Positions 8,769-17,110 of a stretch of DNA of 64,000 nt are shown piece after piece. The position numbers and the translations under genes were made by a program. The stretch is from Bradyrhizobium sp. CSA112 (GTDB lineage Bacteria > Pseudomonadota > Alphaproteobacteria > Rhizobiales > Xanthobacteraceae). The notes under the pieces are model-generated. The model was not told the origin of the DNA and searched no databases. It was given only the letters and a program-made list of their open reading frames with translations. Position 1 is the first letter of the stretch. The number at the start of each line of letters is the position of its first letter. The stretch spans positions 496,001-560,000 of the forward strand of contig NZ_JAACFS010000001.1 of NCBI RefSeq assembly GCF_029051645.1, given 5' to 3'.

Positions 8769-10234
8769 GGGGCGCGGTGAAAGCAGAAAGCGTCCGCGCC
8801 GATGGTGTCGTTGAGGCGAATGAGTTGGCCAGACTCTCGGCCGTTGAATTGCTGGAAGGCTATCGCACGAAACGGTTCACGCCGCGCGACGTCATCGAGG
8901 ACGTGATATCAGCGCTGGAAGTGACCAATGCCGCCTGCAATGTGGTCGTGACGCCGGCATATGAACAGGCGCGCGCCGACGCCGACCGCGCCACGCTGGC
9001 CTGGTCCTCCGGACAACCGCAGCGCAAATTGACCGGAGTGCCCGTCAGCATCAAGGATCTCGTCTACGTCGCCGGGCTACCGGCGCTGGGCGGCGCGCCC
9101 GCCAACAAGGATCTGGTGCCGAGTGTCGATGCGGCGGTGGTTTCGGCGCTCAGATCGGCCGGCGCGATCGTCACATGCAAGACCACCACCTGCGAGTCCG
9201 GTTACAAATTGACCGCCGACAGCCCGGTGTCCGGCATCACCCGCAACCCCTGGAACCGCGATCGGACCAGCGGCGGATCGAGCGGAGGTGCCGCGGCTTC
9301 GATTGCCGCCGGATGTGGCCCGCTTGCGATCGGCACCGATGGTGTCGGCTCGATCCGCGTCCCGTCCGCGTTCTGTGGCGTGGTTGGTATCAAGCCGACC
9401 TTTGGACTGGTCCCGAGATCGCCCGGCTTTGCGCCGCCGTCGTGGGCGTCGCTGGCGCATACCGGCCCAATCGCGCGTACGGTTGCCGACGCCGCCCTTC
9501 TTCTGGAAGCGGTTGCAGTCCACGATCTGCGCGATGCCGCCAGTCTGCCGGTGCCGGCGCGGAGCTTTGACGCGACACCGGTGAAGCTCGACGGGATCAG
9601 GATTGGCAGCAGTGCCGACTTCGGCTATGCGGCGGTGGCGCCCGATATTCACAAGGCATTTCGGTCGGCGCTTGAGACGCTAGGTTCACTCGGCGCCAGC
9701 ATCGTTCCCGACTGCGTTCAATTTGAACCTGATATGCTCGAGCGGATACTGAAGCCGATCGCCTATACCGAGCAGGCGGCAGCCGTCGCGGCCCGCGGTG
9801 CCGATGCACTGATGGCCTCCGACAGCGACTACCGTGACGTGGTGGCGAAGGGCGCTTCCTACAGCGGCATCCAATATGTCGAGGCCGGCTATCGCCGAAA
9901 CAGCCTGCGCATGTCGTTCCTGGAAATATTCGGGAAGGTCGATGCGATCGTCACCCCAACGGTTGCGGTGACGGCGTTTCCTGCGGGCGCCCTGGGCGTT
10001 GACGAAATCGACGGCGTCACCGTCGACCGCCATCTAGGTTGGTCGCCGTTCTCTTGGCCGATAAATCTGACCGGGTTGCCGGCTGCCACGATTCCCTGTG
10101 GCTTCGACGCCGATGGGCTTCCGATCGGGCTTCAGATTATTGCGCCGTGGCTCGACGAGGGCTTGATTGTGCGTATCGCTGCCGCGTTCGAGTGCGCGCG
10201 GCCCTGGAGCCAGTTTCGTCCCCGCATGTCCTGA
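8765..10234 (+). CDS. Amidase, amidase-signature family
   Basis: 489 aa from a GTG that overlaps the preceding stop; a second GTG at 8777 is an alternative start. The Ser-Ser-Lys triad is visible: K97 in SIKDLVYV, S172/S173 in SGGSSGGAA (169-177), and nucleophile S196 in GTDGVGSIRVPS. It hydrolyses a C-N amide bond, in the cytoplasm. Its coupling to the hydroxylase suggests it opens or deamidates the hydroxylated product. The last 201 bases overlap the LysR gene on the other strand. Confidence 0.92.
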   Translation: MRGAVKAESVRADGVVEANELARLSAVELLEGYRTKRFTPRDVIEDVISALEVTNAACNVVVTPAYEQARADADRATLAWSSGQPQRKLTGVPVSIKDLVYVAGLPALGGAPANKDLVPSVDAAVVSALRSAGAIVTCKTTTCESGYKLTADSPVSGITRNPWNRDRTSGGSSGGAAASIAAGCGPLAIGTDGVGSIRVPSAFCGVVGIKPTFGLVPRSPGFAPPSWASLAHTGPIARTVADAALLLEAVAVHDLRDAASLPVPARSFDATPVKLDGIRIGSSADFGYAAVAPDIHKAFRSALETLGSLGASIVPDCVQFEPDMLERILKPIAYTEQAAAVAARGADALMASDSDYRDVVAKGASYSGIQYVEAGYRRNSLRMSFLEIFGKVDAIVTPTVAVTAFPAGALGVDEIDGVTVDRHLGWSPFSWPINLTGLPAATIPCGFDADGLPIGLQIIAPWLDEGLIVRIAAAFECARPWSQFRPRMS

Positions 10235-11152
10235 CCGCGGCTCGTCGCTGTCAACGGTGGACAAAGGCAGTTCCTTGCCCAGCAGGAGTTCGTCATCCAG
10301 ATTGAGATAGTGCGCAAGATAGTCGTGCAGGGCGCTCGCGGCCTTTGATGTCGCCGTCGGCGATTTGTACAGCAGAAGATCGACCTTCGGCAGCGGCGGC
10401 AGCCCCTCGTTGTCGCCGATCTCGCGCATGTTGCGTACCAGTGCGGAGCGACCGAGGACGGTGACCGCCATGCCGGCGAAAGCGGCGGCCTGCAAACCAC
10501 CGACGCTCGGACTGACGCAGGCAATGCGCCATCGGAGCCTTGAGGCTTCCAGCCGCTCGATCGCATGATCGCGAAAGATATTGCCCGGCGGCAGCAGCGC
10601 CAGGGGGATCGGCTTTTCGTTATGCGCCGTGGATTGCTCCCCGGTCATCCAGATCAATTGCTCCTGTCGCACCACCTGTCCGCCGGTGAAGTCGTTCATG
10701 CGGGTCACCAGCGCGATATCGACCTCGCCGCGCTTCACGCATCCGACCAGCGGCGTTGAAAGCGAGCAGTTCAGCTCGAGCTGAACGCGCGGAAAGGCCT
10801 TGCGAAAGATCCTGAGGATCGACGGCAGCATGAAGGCGGCATAGAGGTCGGGGGTGCCGAGCACGACGTGACCTTCGATGTCCGGAGAAGCTAGTTGCGA
10901 CAACATTTCGTCGTGAAATCCGACGATCGATCGCGCGTAACTCAGAACTGTCTCGCCTTCCGCCGTCAGAAACAACCGGCGGCCCTCGTGGATGAAGATC
11001 GCTTTTCCAGTGAGTTCCTCCAAGCGCTGTAGCTGAAGGGTAATCGCAGGTTGGGTACGACCAAGCCGCCGCGCGGTCTCGGTGATGCTTCCGGTTTCGA
11101 CGACCGACATCAGCGAGCGCAGCATGCGGATGTCCAAATTGATCAGGTTCAT
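10034..11152 (-). CDS. LysR-family transcriptional regulator with a C-terminal extension
   Basis: 372 aa. The N-terminal winged helix spans about residues 8-66 (SLMSVVETGSITETARRLG, then TQPAITLQLQRLEELTG), followed by a LysR substrate-binding domain to about residue 300. LysR proteins are normally ~300 aa. The extra ~65 residues (after LSTVDSDEPRSGH) are hydrophilic, look unlike any domain I know, and are encoded opposite the 3' end of the amidase gene. Either the stop was displaced by mutation or the overlap is real. It may regulate the hydroxylase/amidase operon, but it does not sit at that operon's promoter. Confidence 0.88.
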   Translation of the reverse strand: MNLINLDIRMLRSLMSVVETGSITETARRLGRTQPAITLQLQRLEELTGKAIFIHEGRRLFLTAEGETVLSYARSIVGFHDEMLSQLASPDIEGHVVLGTPDLYAAFMLPSILRIFRKAFPRVQLELNCSLSTPLVGCVKRGEVDIALVTRMNDFTGGQVVRQEQLIWMTGEQSTAHNEKPIPLALLPPGNIFRDHAIERLEASRLRWRIACVSPSVGGLQAAAFAGMAVTVLGRSALVRNMREIGDNEGLPPLPKVDLLLYKSPTATSKAASALHDYLAHYLNLDDELLLGKELPLSTVDSDEPRSGHAGTKLAPGPRALERGSDTHNQALVEPRRNNLKPDRKPIGVEATGNRGSRQPGQIYRPRERRPT

Positions 11153-11677
11153 GATGTTGCTCGCTGTGTAGGCAAACCGGTACTATGCAATTTTCGTGCT
11201 TGGAAACGTGAGTGCGGCGCCGGTGCCAAAAAAAGAGGCGCGGCGTCCGCGACCGGCGTGGGATTTTCCGCAAACCGCGTATTTGTCCTAAGGGTTTAAT
11301 TCGTCAGCGAGACGGTTTGGCAACCAGGAGCCTTCGTCAATAAGATCTTGACACAGCTGCCTGAGCCCCGTGAACGTTTCACGTGCGGCGCGGCTGACGA
11401 CGACGGGCCTCGTTGCCTACCTCGAGGACGGCGGCGTCGTAACTCCTCCCATGGTCCGGCATGTTTCGGAAGGCCTCTACCGGGGGCAACCACCGCTTCA
11501 GTTGAAGGTTTCGGCTCAAGGGAATGCGTAACGTCGGCAGAGTGCGCAGGTGCACCGCGCGGAAGTCCCGGTACCTGCGGCCCAGCCCCTTCGGCCACAA
11601 AAGTCAAATCCGGCCTGATCATGCACATGGCGGCAAGGGCCGTTGTCGAATCCGCATAAGTGACGGCTCACTGGTGG
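11153..11677. other. 525-bp intergenic stretch, unassigned
   Basis: Short frames on both strands exist (for example 11296-11628 minus and 11348-11659 plus), but none resembles a protein I know and they mutually overlap. A palindrome CGTGAA-CGT-TTCACG lies at 11369-11383 and could be an operator. I see no RNA gene or mobile element I can name. Confidence 0.5.
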
Positions 11678-12514
11678 CTACGCGGCCGGAATAAACGCAT
11701 ATCCTTGCCCATCTTTGACAATTCTACCGATGCCTGGTCGATCTAGGTGAGCGCCGGCTAGCCACGTATGTGCATCCGCTGCGTTTTGGAGCAGCTTGAT
11801 CCGGCTAGCTCTCGCTATAGACTCGTCATCGTCATAGGCCCAAGTGAGCTCGGGACGGGCAAACTGTGCACCAGGAACGTGGATCAGGTCGCCGCAGAAT
11901 AAGATCTCGTCCTCGTCAGTGCTGAGGAGATAACCCATATGGCCCGGAGCATGCCCAGGTATTGCCACCGCCAGCAAATGATCGGCCAGCCGGTCTCCTC
12001 CGTTGATTGGGGCAAGGAGCGGACGAAACTCAGCTAGATTTGGCTCGGCAAGGAACCCCTCAACGGCGTCCTCCCCTATCACGATCTTGCTCAGGTTGTT
12101 AAATACTCGTCGACCGTCAGGCGTCAGAAGACCATTGATGTGGTCGCCATGAGCATGAGTGAGGGCGACCACCGTGATTGATGACGTGTCGATGCCTGCC
12201 TCCGCCATCGCCTCCCCGAGATGGCCCATGGAGGGCTCCCAACTCCCGCCCGCTCCACAATCAATCAAAACGCGGTCGATGCCAGAGCGATCAAATAGGA
12301 AGCAGTTGACCGACAATCGAACCAGCGAATCTTCCCGCTGAGGCGCTTCGGTCTGACTGCATATTTTGTTGTTCGGATATCTGAGGGATTCGGCGGGCAG
12401 GTCGACATGTCCATCAGAGAGTGACCAAATCTTCCATGATCCCGAAGCGCAGCCCAGGGCATTGGGGCTTTGTGACAGAAATTCCACGGATAACCTGCCA
12501 AGCGTACGATTCAC
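11678..12514 (-). CDS. MBL-fold metallo-hydrolase (lactonase-like)
   Basis: 278 aa from a GTG start without a clear ribosome site. The zinc-binding motif THAHGDH gives H120, H122, D124 and H125; further ligands are H192 (GHAPGHMGY), D209 (FCGDLIH) and H256 (GAHLDRPG). The layout matches the cytosolic MBL hydrolases that include AHL-lactonase-like enzymes, but the substrate cannot be deduced. It follows the SnoaL-like gene by 24 bases on the same strand and is part of a lower-GC three-gene block. Confidence 0.88.
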   Translation of the reverse strand: MNRTLGRLSVEFLSQSPNALGCASGSWKIWSLSDGHVDLPAESLRYPNNKICSQTEAPQREDSLVRLSVNCFLFDRSGIDRVLIDCGAGGSWEPSMGHLGEAMAEAGIDTSSITVVALTHAHGDHINGLLTPDGRRVFNNLSKIVIGEDAVEGFLAEPNLAEFRPLLAPINGGDRLADHLLAVAIPGHAPGHMGYLLSTDEDEILFCGDLIHVPGAQFARPELTWAYDDDESIARASRIKLLQNAADAHTWLAGAHLDRPGIGRIVKDGQGYAFIPAA

Positions 12515-12538
12515 TTTCTAAAAACGGCGCCGAAGCCG

Positions 12539-13066
12539 TCAAGTTTTCGAAGTCATCACTTTCTGAGCGATCTTCCAGGTTCCGTTGACCTTCAAGCATG
12601 ACAACATGTCGGTGAAGTAACGCGGCGGAATCTGCAATTTCAGCTTCAAAAGCGCGAGCTCTCCTTCAACGTCTATTGACAGGATCTGATCTTGGCGCTC
12701 CAGGCCCTGTTGTTTCGGAGCCTTCATATTGCGGACGGCTGCCAGCCAGGTCGCAATTGCCGTCACGCTCACATTGCCGTCGTCGCCGACCTTGGTCACG
12801 GAACTGGATGGGTGAAATATCGTAGCAAATTTGTCTGCATCCATTTCATAGGCCCCGTCGAAATAGGTCTGCGCTAGAGCGCGCAAGGCACGAGCATCGG
12901 TATCCATAAGGTTGTTATCCATGAGATTGTTATTTGGAACGGTAGGAGATTGCGCATAGCTGATCGACCGATCTCCAGGCATCAAACCAGGAGCGCTGAC
13001 GAGCGCGGCGCCAAAAGCTGCGCTGGCAGATCGACTCAGAAATGCTCGTCGATCCATTTTGAACAT
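12539..13066 (-). CDS. SnoaL/NTF2-like protein with Tat signal
   Basis: 175 aa, started at the ATG preceded by GGAGGG; a longer TTG-initiated reading adds four residues but is unlikely. The N-terminus (DRRAFLSRSASAAFGAALVS) is a twin-arginine signal, so the product is exported folded. The mature part has the cone-like NTF2 pattern (LAQTYFDGAYEMDADKFATI, then KLQIPPRYFTDMLSCLKVNG), resembling nuclear-transport-factor-2-like lumazine-binding or SnoaL-like proteins. It is probably cotranscribed with the MBL hydrolase and divergent from a LysR gene likely to control both. Confidence 0.82.
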   Translation of the reverse strand: MFKMDRRAFLSRSASAAFGAALVSAPGLMPGDRSISYAQSPTVPNNNLMDNNLMDTDARALRALAQTYFDGAYEMDADKFATIFHPSSSVTKVGDDGNVSVTAIATWLAAVRNMKAPKQQGLERQDQILSIDVEGELALLKLKLQIPPRYFTDMLSCLKVNGTWKIAQKVMTSKT

Positions 13067-13271
13067 TCTGCCCTCCAAAAGTCCCTGTGGGTTTAAGTTG
13101 CGTTATGAGATTAAAATCGCCGGGTATAGCCATCCCAAATTTTCATAGGCCCAGCTACACGTGCTGAGCGTCAAGCCGGCCGAAACCTGCGGAAGGTTGC
13201 CTCAAGTCTCCTTGTTAGCCGAACATAGGACAAAGCAACTTATGAGACTAGGCATGTTGCACAATATGGGG

Positions 13272-13290
13272 TTATGAGTGATATTCATAA
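13272..13290. promoter_or_regulatory. Inverted repeat TTATGA-N7-TCATAA, candidate LysR operator
   Basis: The perfect 6-bp inverted repeat with a 7-bp centre fits a T-N11-A LysR box and ends four bases before the LysR start codon. TTATGA half-sites recur at 13240-13245 and 13103-13108 in the same divergent intergenic region, next to the SnoaL-like gene. This suggests autoregulation and divergent control; no binding data. Confidence 0.5.
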
Positions 13291-13293
13291 ATC

Positions 13294-14175
13294 ATGAGAA
13301 ACGAACTGAACGAACTTGCGACGTTTGCAGTCGTTGCCACAGAACGAAGCTTTACGCGGGCTGCGGCAAAGATTGGTGTGTCTCAGTCTGCCCTGAGCCA
13401 CACGATCCGGGGACTTGAGCAGCGGCTCGAGTTGCAGCTTCTTGCTCGAACAACCAAGAGCGTCGCACCAACCGCTGCAGGGGCCGCTCTCTTGAAAGAA
13501 TTGGCTCCGGCACTTGAGCAAATTGCTCGTGCTATCAATGAAGCCCGAAGCGTTCGGCACCGACCTGCAGGGCGCCTTCGAATTGTAATGTCCCGGTCGG
13601 CTGCTGTGATGGTATTGTTGCCGCGGCTCACGGCATTCGCGGAAGCCTACCCTGACATCGTTCTTGACGTTGTTACTGTCACTGGCCCTGTAGACCTCGT
13701 TGCGGGCGAGTTCGACGCCGGTATTCAACTCGGTGAGTACATTCAAAAGGACATGATCGCGGTGCGGGTCACCCAGGAGCTGCGATTGGCGGTGGTCGGA
13801 TCTCCTGGTTATTTTGCATCGCGAAACATTCCTCGGAAGCCCAAGGATCTAAATGATCATCGATGCATAGGACTGCGTCTTCCGGGCGGTCCTTATCGGT
13901 GGGAATTCGAGAAAGGACGAAAGGCGGTCACGGTCGGTGTGAATGGTCCGCTTATAATCGATGATACCCACCTCGTGATTCAGGCGGCACTCGCTGGCGC
14001 CGGCCTAGGACTCGCATTCGAAGAGCAGGTCGCAGAGTATGTTGCGAAGCGTCGCCTTATTCGTGTGCTGGAGGACTGGACGCCGCCAATTCCTGGATTC
14101 TTCATGTATTATCCCAGTCGCCAGCATCAGCCGGCTGCGCTGTCTGCACTAATGAACGCGCTGCGAGCCTCCTAA
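13294..14175 (+). CDS. LysR-family transcriptional regulator
   Basis: 293 aa, normal length. The wHTH lies at residues 3-62 (LATFAVVATERSFTRAAAKI, then SQSALSHTIRGLEQRLELQL), followed by a type 2 periplasmic-binding-like sensor domain (DAGIQLGEYIQKDMIAVRV, PYRWEFEKG). It reads divergently from the SnoaL/MBL pair. There is no obvious Shine-Dalgarno; the region just before the ATG is occupied by an inverted repeat. The base composition is visibly less GC-rich than the flanking transport operons. Its stop lies 20 bases from the broken end of an FGGY kinase gene. Confidence 0.92.
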   Translation: MRNELNELATFAVVATERSFTRAAAKIGVSQSALSHTIRGLEQRLELQLLARTTKSVAPTAAGAALLKELAPALEQIARAINEARSVRHRPAGRLRIVMSRSAAVMVLLPRLTAFAEAYPDIVLDVVTVTGPVDLVAGEFDAGIQLGEYIQKDMIAVRVTQELRLAVVGSPGYFASRNIPRKPKDLNDHRCIGLRLPGGPYRWEFEKGRKAVTVGVNGPLIIDDTHLVIQAALAGAGLGLAFEEQVAEYVAKRRLIRVLEDWTPPIPGFFMYYPSRQHQPAALSALMNALRAS

Positions 14176-14195
14176 GCCGATATCCGCGACGGCAC

Positions 14196-14405
14196 TCACA
14201 CATCGATAGCGGCCTCCCGACCGGCGCGCCGCACGCAGTCGCAGACCGCGTCCCAGATATCCCGCGACGACTGTTCGGCGAAATCCTCTTTTGGCTTCAG
14301 CGTCGCGATCGGCTTCGATGCCGAAGCCAGCAATCGTCCGGCTGCATCGAAAATGCCAGCCCGCGCACTTCCCGTACCGACGTCAACCCCTATGAAACAG
14401 GTCAT
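14196..14405 (-). pseudogene. Truncated FGGY-family carbohydrate kinase, N-terminal 69 codons
   Basis: The peptide starts [20 protein letters not shown], the phosphate-1 motif of ribulokinase-type FGGY kinases, and continues [19 protein letters not shown]. It stops after 69 codons, whereas FGGY kinases have about 500. It lies downstream of the amidase (14449) and LacI (15861) genes in the same orientation, so it was probably the third gene of a sugar or polyol unit. Truncation occurs exactly next to the lower-GC LysR/SnoaL/MBL block, pointing to an insertion or deletion junction. Confidence 0.8.
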
Positions 14406-14448
14406 GCTCGCCGCATCTGAAATAGATGGCGGAAAACGATCGTCATCG

Positions 14449-15864
14449 TCATGATCGAGCGCCGAACTCCTGCTCGATGCGAGCGGCAAAGGAGAGAAGT
14501 CGCTCCTCGCTGTGCGGAGGTCCGACGATCTGCAACGAAACCGGCATGCCATCCAGGTCGCGGCCGGCCGGAACTGCAAGCGCGGGGCAACCGAGGATAG
14601 ACCAGACGTAAGTGATCATGATCCAGTCGATATAAGTGTCGGATGCCTGGCCATCGATCTCGGTCGGCCAGCGGACGTCGACGGGAAATGGCGTGACCTG
14701 CGTGGTCGGACAGATCAGGATATCGAAATCCGCAAAGAAGCTCATGGCGCGGCGATACAGCGCCGCCCGGTGCGCCATCGCGCCTGCGATGTCAGCGGCG
14801 GAGAGGTTTTCGCCATAGCCGATGTCGCCGGCAACTTCAGGCGTGAAGCGCTCGCGCGATTGCGGCCAGTGCTTGCCCCAGGTCGCAAGATAGGCGAGGC
14901 CGCGGAGCGCGCGGATGACAGCGGGCACACCGGAGAGATCGGGAGCCGCCTCGATCATCGCACAACCGCCGCGTCGCAGCCGGTCGATCGCACGGCCGAA
15001 GCCGGAACGGATGCCACCGGCGACAGGGAGGAGGTCAAGGTCCTCGGAGACCGCGACCCGTGTGGTCCAGTTAGGCCGCGCTGCCGCGTTCTGGAACGAC
15101 ATAGGCTTCTTCTCGCGCGATATGAGGTCGGCGGCATGGAAGCCGGTCATCGCATCCAGCATCAATGCGAGATCGGGGATCGTCCGGGCCATCGGTCCCT
15201 CGACGAAGACGGTATCGAAGGGATCGGACAGCGGCTTGCGCGCTACAAGGCCGGGCGTGGGCCTCAGACCTGCCACACCGCAGAAGGCGGCCGGCGTGCG
15301 CAGGCTGCCGCCGACATCATTGCCGTGGCCGAGATAAACCTGATGTGCCGCAAGTGCTGCCGCCGAGCCGCCGGAGGAACCACCCGACGTCAGCGCGGGA
15401 AAAAACGGATTGCGGGTCGCGCCGAACAGGGCGTTGGTCGTGTTGGCGCCGCCGAGTTCGGACAGATTGCTCTTGCCGATGACGATCGCGCCGTTGCGCT
15501 GCAGGCGGCTGATGGTCGGATCCGAGACGTCGGGCACGCGACCTGCGGTCAGTGCGCTGCCGCCGCTGGTAGGCACGCCTGCAACATCCGTATTGTCCTT
15601 GACCGCAAGCGGCAGGCCGCAAAGCAGAGGCCAGCCTTCGCCGACAGCCGCCCTGTCCATCAGGCGGCGCGCCGCGCTGCGGGCAGCGTCGAAGCAGCGG
15701 ACGGGGATCGCGTTGATCGCAGCATCCGTCGCCTCGATCCTGTCGATAGCGGCATCGACGACGTCGAGCGGCGACAGATGGCGCTTGCGGATCTCTGAGA
15801 TCGCCTCGACGGCTGACAGTTCGAGAATGCCGGCGGACGGCGCGGGAATAGACAGATCGTTCAT
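14449..15864 (-). CDS. Amidase, amidase-signature family
   Basis: 471 aa. The catalytic Lys is in [12 protein letters not shown], the cis-Ser in [11 protein letters not shown], and the nucleophile Ser in [16 protein letters not shown], so the triad is complete. It is only distantly similar in sequence to the amidase at 8765. Its start overlaps the stop of the LacI gene (ATGA), so it is translationally coupled to the regulator and probably repressed by it. With the ABC importer across the divergent promoter, it may process the imported solute, perhaps a glycosylated or amide compound. Confidence 0.91.
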   Translation of the reverse strand: MNDLSIPAPSAGILELSAVEAISEIRKRHLSPLDVVDAAIDRIEATDAAINAIPVRCFDAARSAARRLMDRAAVGEGWPLLCGLPLAVKDNTDVAGVPTSGGSALTAGRVPDVSDPTISRLQRNGAIVIGKSNLSELGGANTTNALFGATRNPFFPALTSGGSSGGSAAALAAHQVYLGHGNDVGGSLRTPAAFCGVAGLRPTPGLVARKPLSDPFDTVFVEGPMARTIPDLALMLDAMTGFHAADLISREKKPMSFQNAAARPNWTTRVAVSEDLDLLPVAGGIRSGFGRAIDRLRRGGCAMIEAAPDLSGVPAVIRALRGLAYLATWGKHWPQSRERFTPEVAGDIGYGENLSAADIAGAMAHRAALYRRAMSFFADFDILICPTTQVTPFPVDVRWPTEIDGQASDTYIDWIMITYVWSILGCPALAVPAGRDLDGMPVSLQIVGPPHSEERLLSFAARIEQEFGARS

Positions 15865-16907
15865 GGCTGCTTCCGGATGGCGGCGGTGGAGCCGCGCACC
15901 ACGAGCGCCGGCGGCAACTGGATGGATCGCTCGTTGTCATCCTCGTCCATGCCGGACCGGCCTTCGGAGATGCGTCTCAGGAGGGTTGAAACGGTTGTCT
16001 CGGCGATTGCCTCGGACGGCTGGGTCACGACGGTCATGCCGGGGCGCACGAGGCCGGCCCACGGCAACTCATCGACAGCGATGACGGAGAGCTCGTCGGG
16101 AATGGACAGGCCGCGTTCGCCGACGGCGCGCAGCAGCCCGAGAGCCAGATGGTTGTTCGTCGCGAAGATCGCCGTCGGCCGTGTGGAGCGCGACAGCAGC
16201 CGAAGAGCAGCCGCATGACCAGCCATTTCCGAAAAGTTGTTCTTCTCGATCAGCCGTTCGTCAAGCGTCACGCCGCGTTCGGCGAACCCTGTCCGAAAGC
16301 CATCCAACCGATGGCGTGCGATCTGATGCTCGGGTGAACCCATGATCACGCCGACGCGCCGATGGCCGAGATCGTCGAGATGTTCCGCCGCCAGCCGCCC
16401 GAGCGTCAGATTGTCCGTGGTGACGGAATCAAGATCGAGGCCTTCGATCCGCCGGTCGACCAGGATGCCGGGCATCGGCAGGCTGGATAGCGCAGCGAGG
16501 CGGCCGCTCCAGCCACGGCGCGTCGGAATGACGATGGCGCCATCAGCACGCTGCGACAGCAGCATCGCCAGATGCCGCTCCTCCCGTTCCGGATCTTCGG
16601 CGCTGTTGCAGAGAATGACCGAATAACCGGCGGCACTCGAAAGCCGTTCGATATTCTCGACCAGCCTCAGGAAGTAGGGATTGGTGAGGTCTGCAACGAG
16701 CAGGCCGAGGATGCGCGTTGCGCCGCTCCGCAAGCTGCGCGCACTGGCATGCGGTGCATAGCCGAGCTTCTGCGCCGCGGCGTTGACGCGTTCCTGCAGA
16801 ACTTCGCTGACTTTGCCCGAACGGTTAAGCGTCTTCGATACTGTGGCGACTGAAACGCCGGCCAGCCGCGCGACCTCGTGGATGGTGGGCAAAGGCCCTG
16901 CAGACAT
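15861..16907 (-). CDS. LacI-family transcriptional regulator
   Basis: 348 aa. The N-terminal LacI HTH (TIHEVARLAGVSVATVSKTL) is followed by the hinge (ASARSLRSGATRILGLLVAD) and a periplasmic-binding-protein-like effector domain (GILVDRRIEGLDLDSVTTDN). It binds operators as a dimer and releases them on binding a sugar-like inducer. It is the first gene of the minus-strand unit and is divergent from a Dpp/Opp-type importer. Two matching operator sequences flank the divergent promoter region at 16923 and 17024. Confidence 0.94.
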   Translation of the reverse strand: MSAGPLPTIHEVARLAGVSVATVSKTLNRSGKVSEVLQERVNAAAQKLGYAPHASARSLRSGATRILGLLVADLTNPYFLRLVENIERLSSAAGYSVILCNSAEDPEREERHLAMLLSQRADGAIVIPTRRGWSGRLAALSSLPMPGILVDRRIEGLDLDSVTTDNLTLGRLAAEHLDDLGHRRVGVIMGSPEHQIARHRLDGFRTGFAERGVTLDERLIEKNNFSEMAGHAAALRLLSRSTRPTAIFATNNHLALGLLRAVGERGLSIPDELSVIAVDELPWAGLVRPGMTVVTQPSEAIAETTVSTLLRRISEGRSGMDEDDNERSIQLPPALVVRGSTAAIRKQP

Positions 16908-16922
16908 CGGTCCCTCTCATTT

Positions 16923-16934
16923 GTTAAACGTTTT
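16923..16934. promoter_or_regulatory. LacI-type operator copy 1
   Basis: GTTAAACGTTTT, within TTGTTAAACGTTTTCTT, carries the central CG of LacI-family sites. It lies 16 bases upstream of the LacI start codon. Its exact reverse complement occurs at 17024-17035, about 100 bp away. Autorepression of lacI/amidase is the likely function. Confidence 0.75.
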
Positions 16935-17023
16935 CTTAGCGAGTCGAGCCATGGCGGACAAGTCTGATCTTGTAGGTTGCTTTGAGGGGTATTGCGAATA
17001 ATATGAGATCGTGCTTACTAGAA

Positions 17024-17035
17024 AAAACGTTTAAC
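17024..17035. promoter_or_regulatory. LacI-type operator copy 2
   Basis: AAAACGTTTAAC is the perfect 12-bp reverse complement of the site at 16923-16934. It lies about 75 bp upstream of the first permease gene (17111) and would repress the transporter operon. The roughly 100-bp spacing of the two sites would allow looping. Confidence 0.75.
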
Positions 17036-17110
17036 AGCGGAGGAAAGGGTGGGGAGCGGGCTCTGCGTCTTGAGGCGGCTCGGCCGTACTTGCGGGCCTG
17101 AGGGGACCGC

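Noticed and set aside
11296..11659. Group II intron or mobile-element fragment in the intergenic stretch
   Set aside because: I found neither a maturase/transposase motif nor terminal repeats; the resemblance was too vague to support.
14512..15798. 428-codon plus-strand frame opposite the amidase at 14449
   Set aside because: Arg/Ala/Asp-rich antisense shadow; the minus-strand amidase has an intact catalytic triad.
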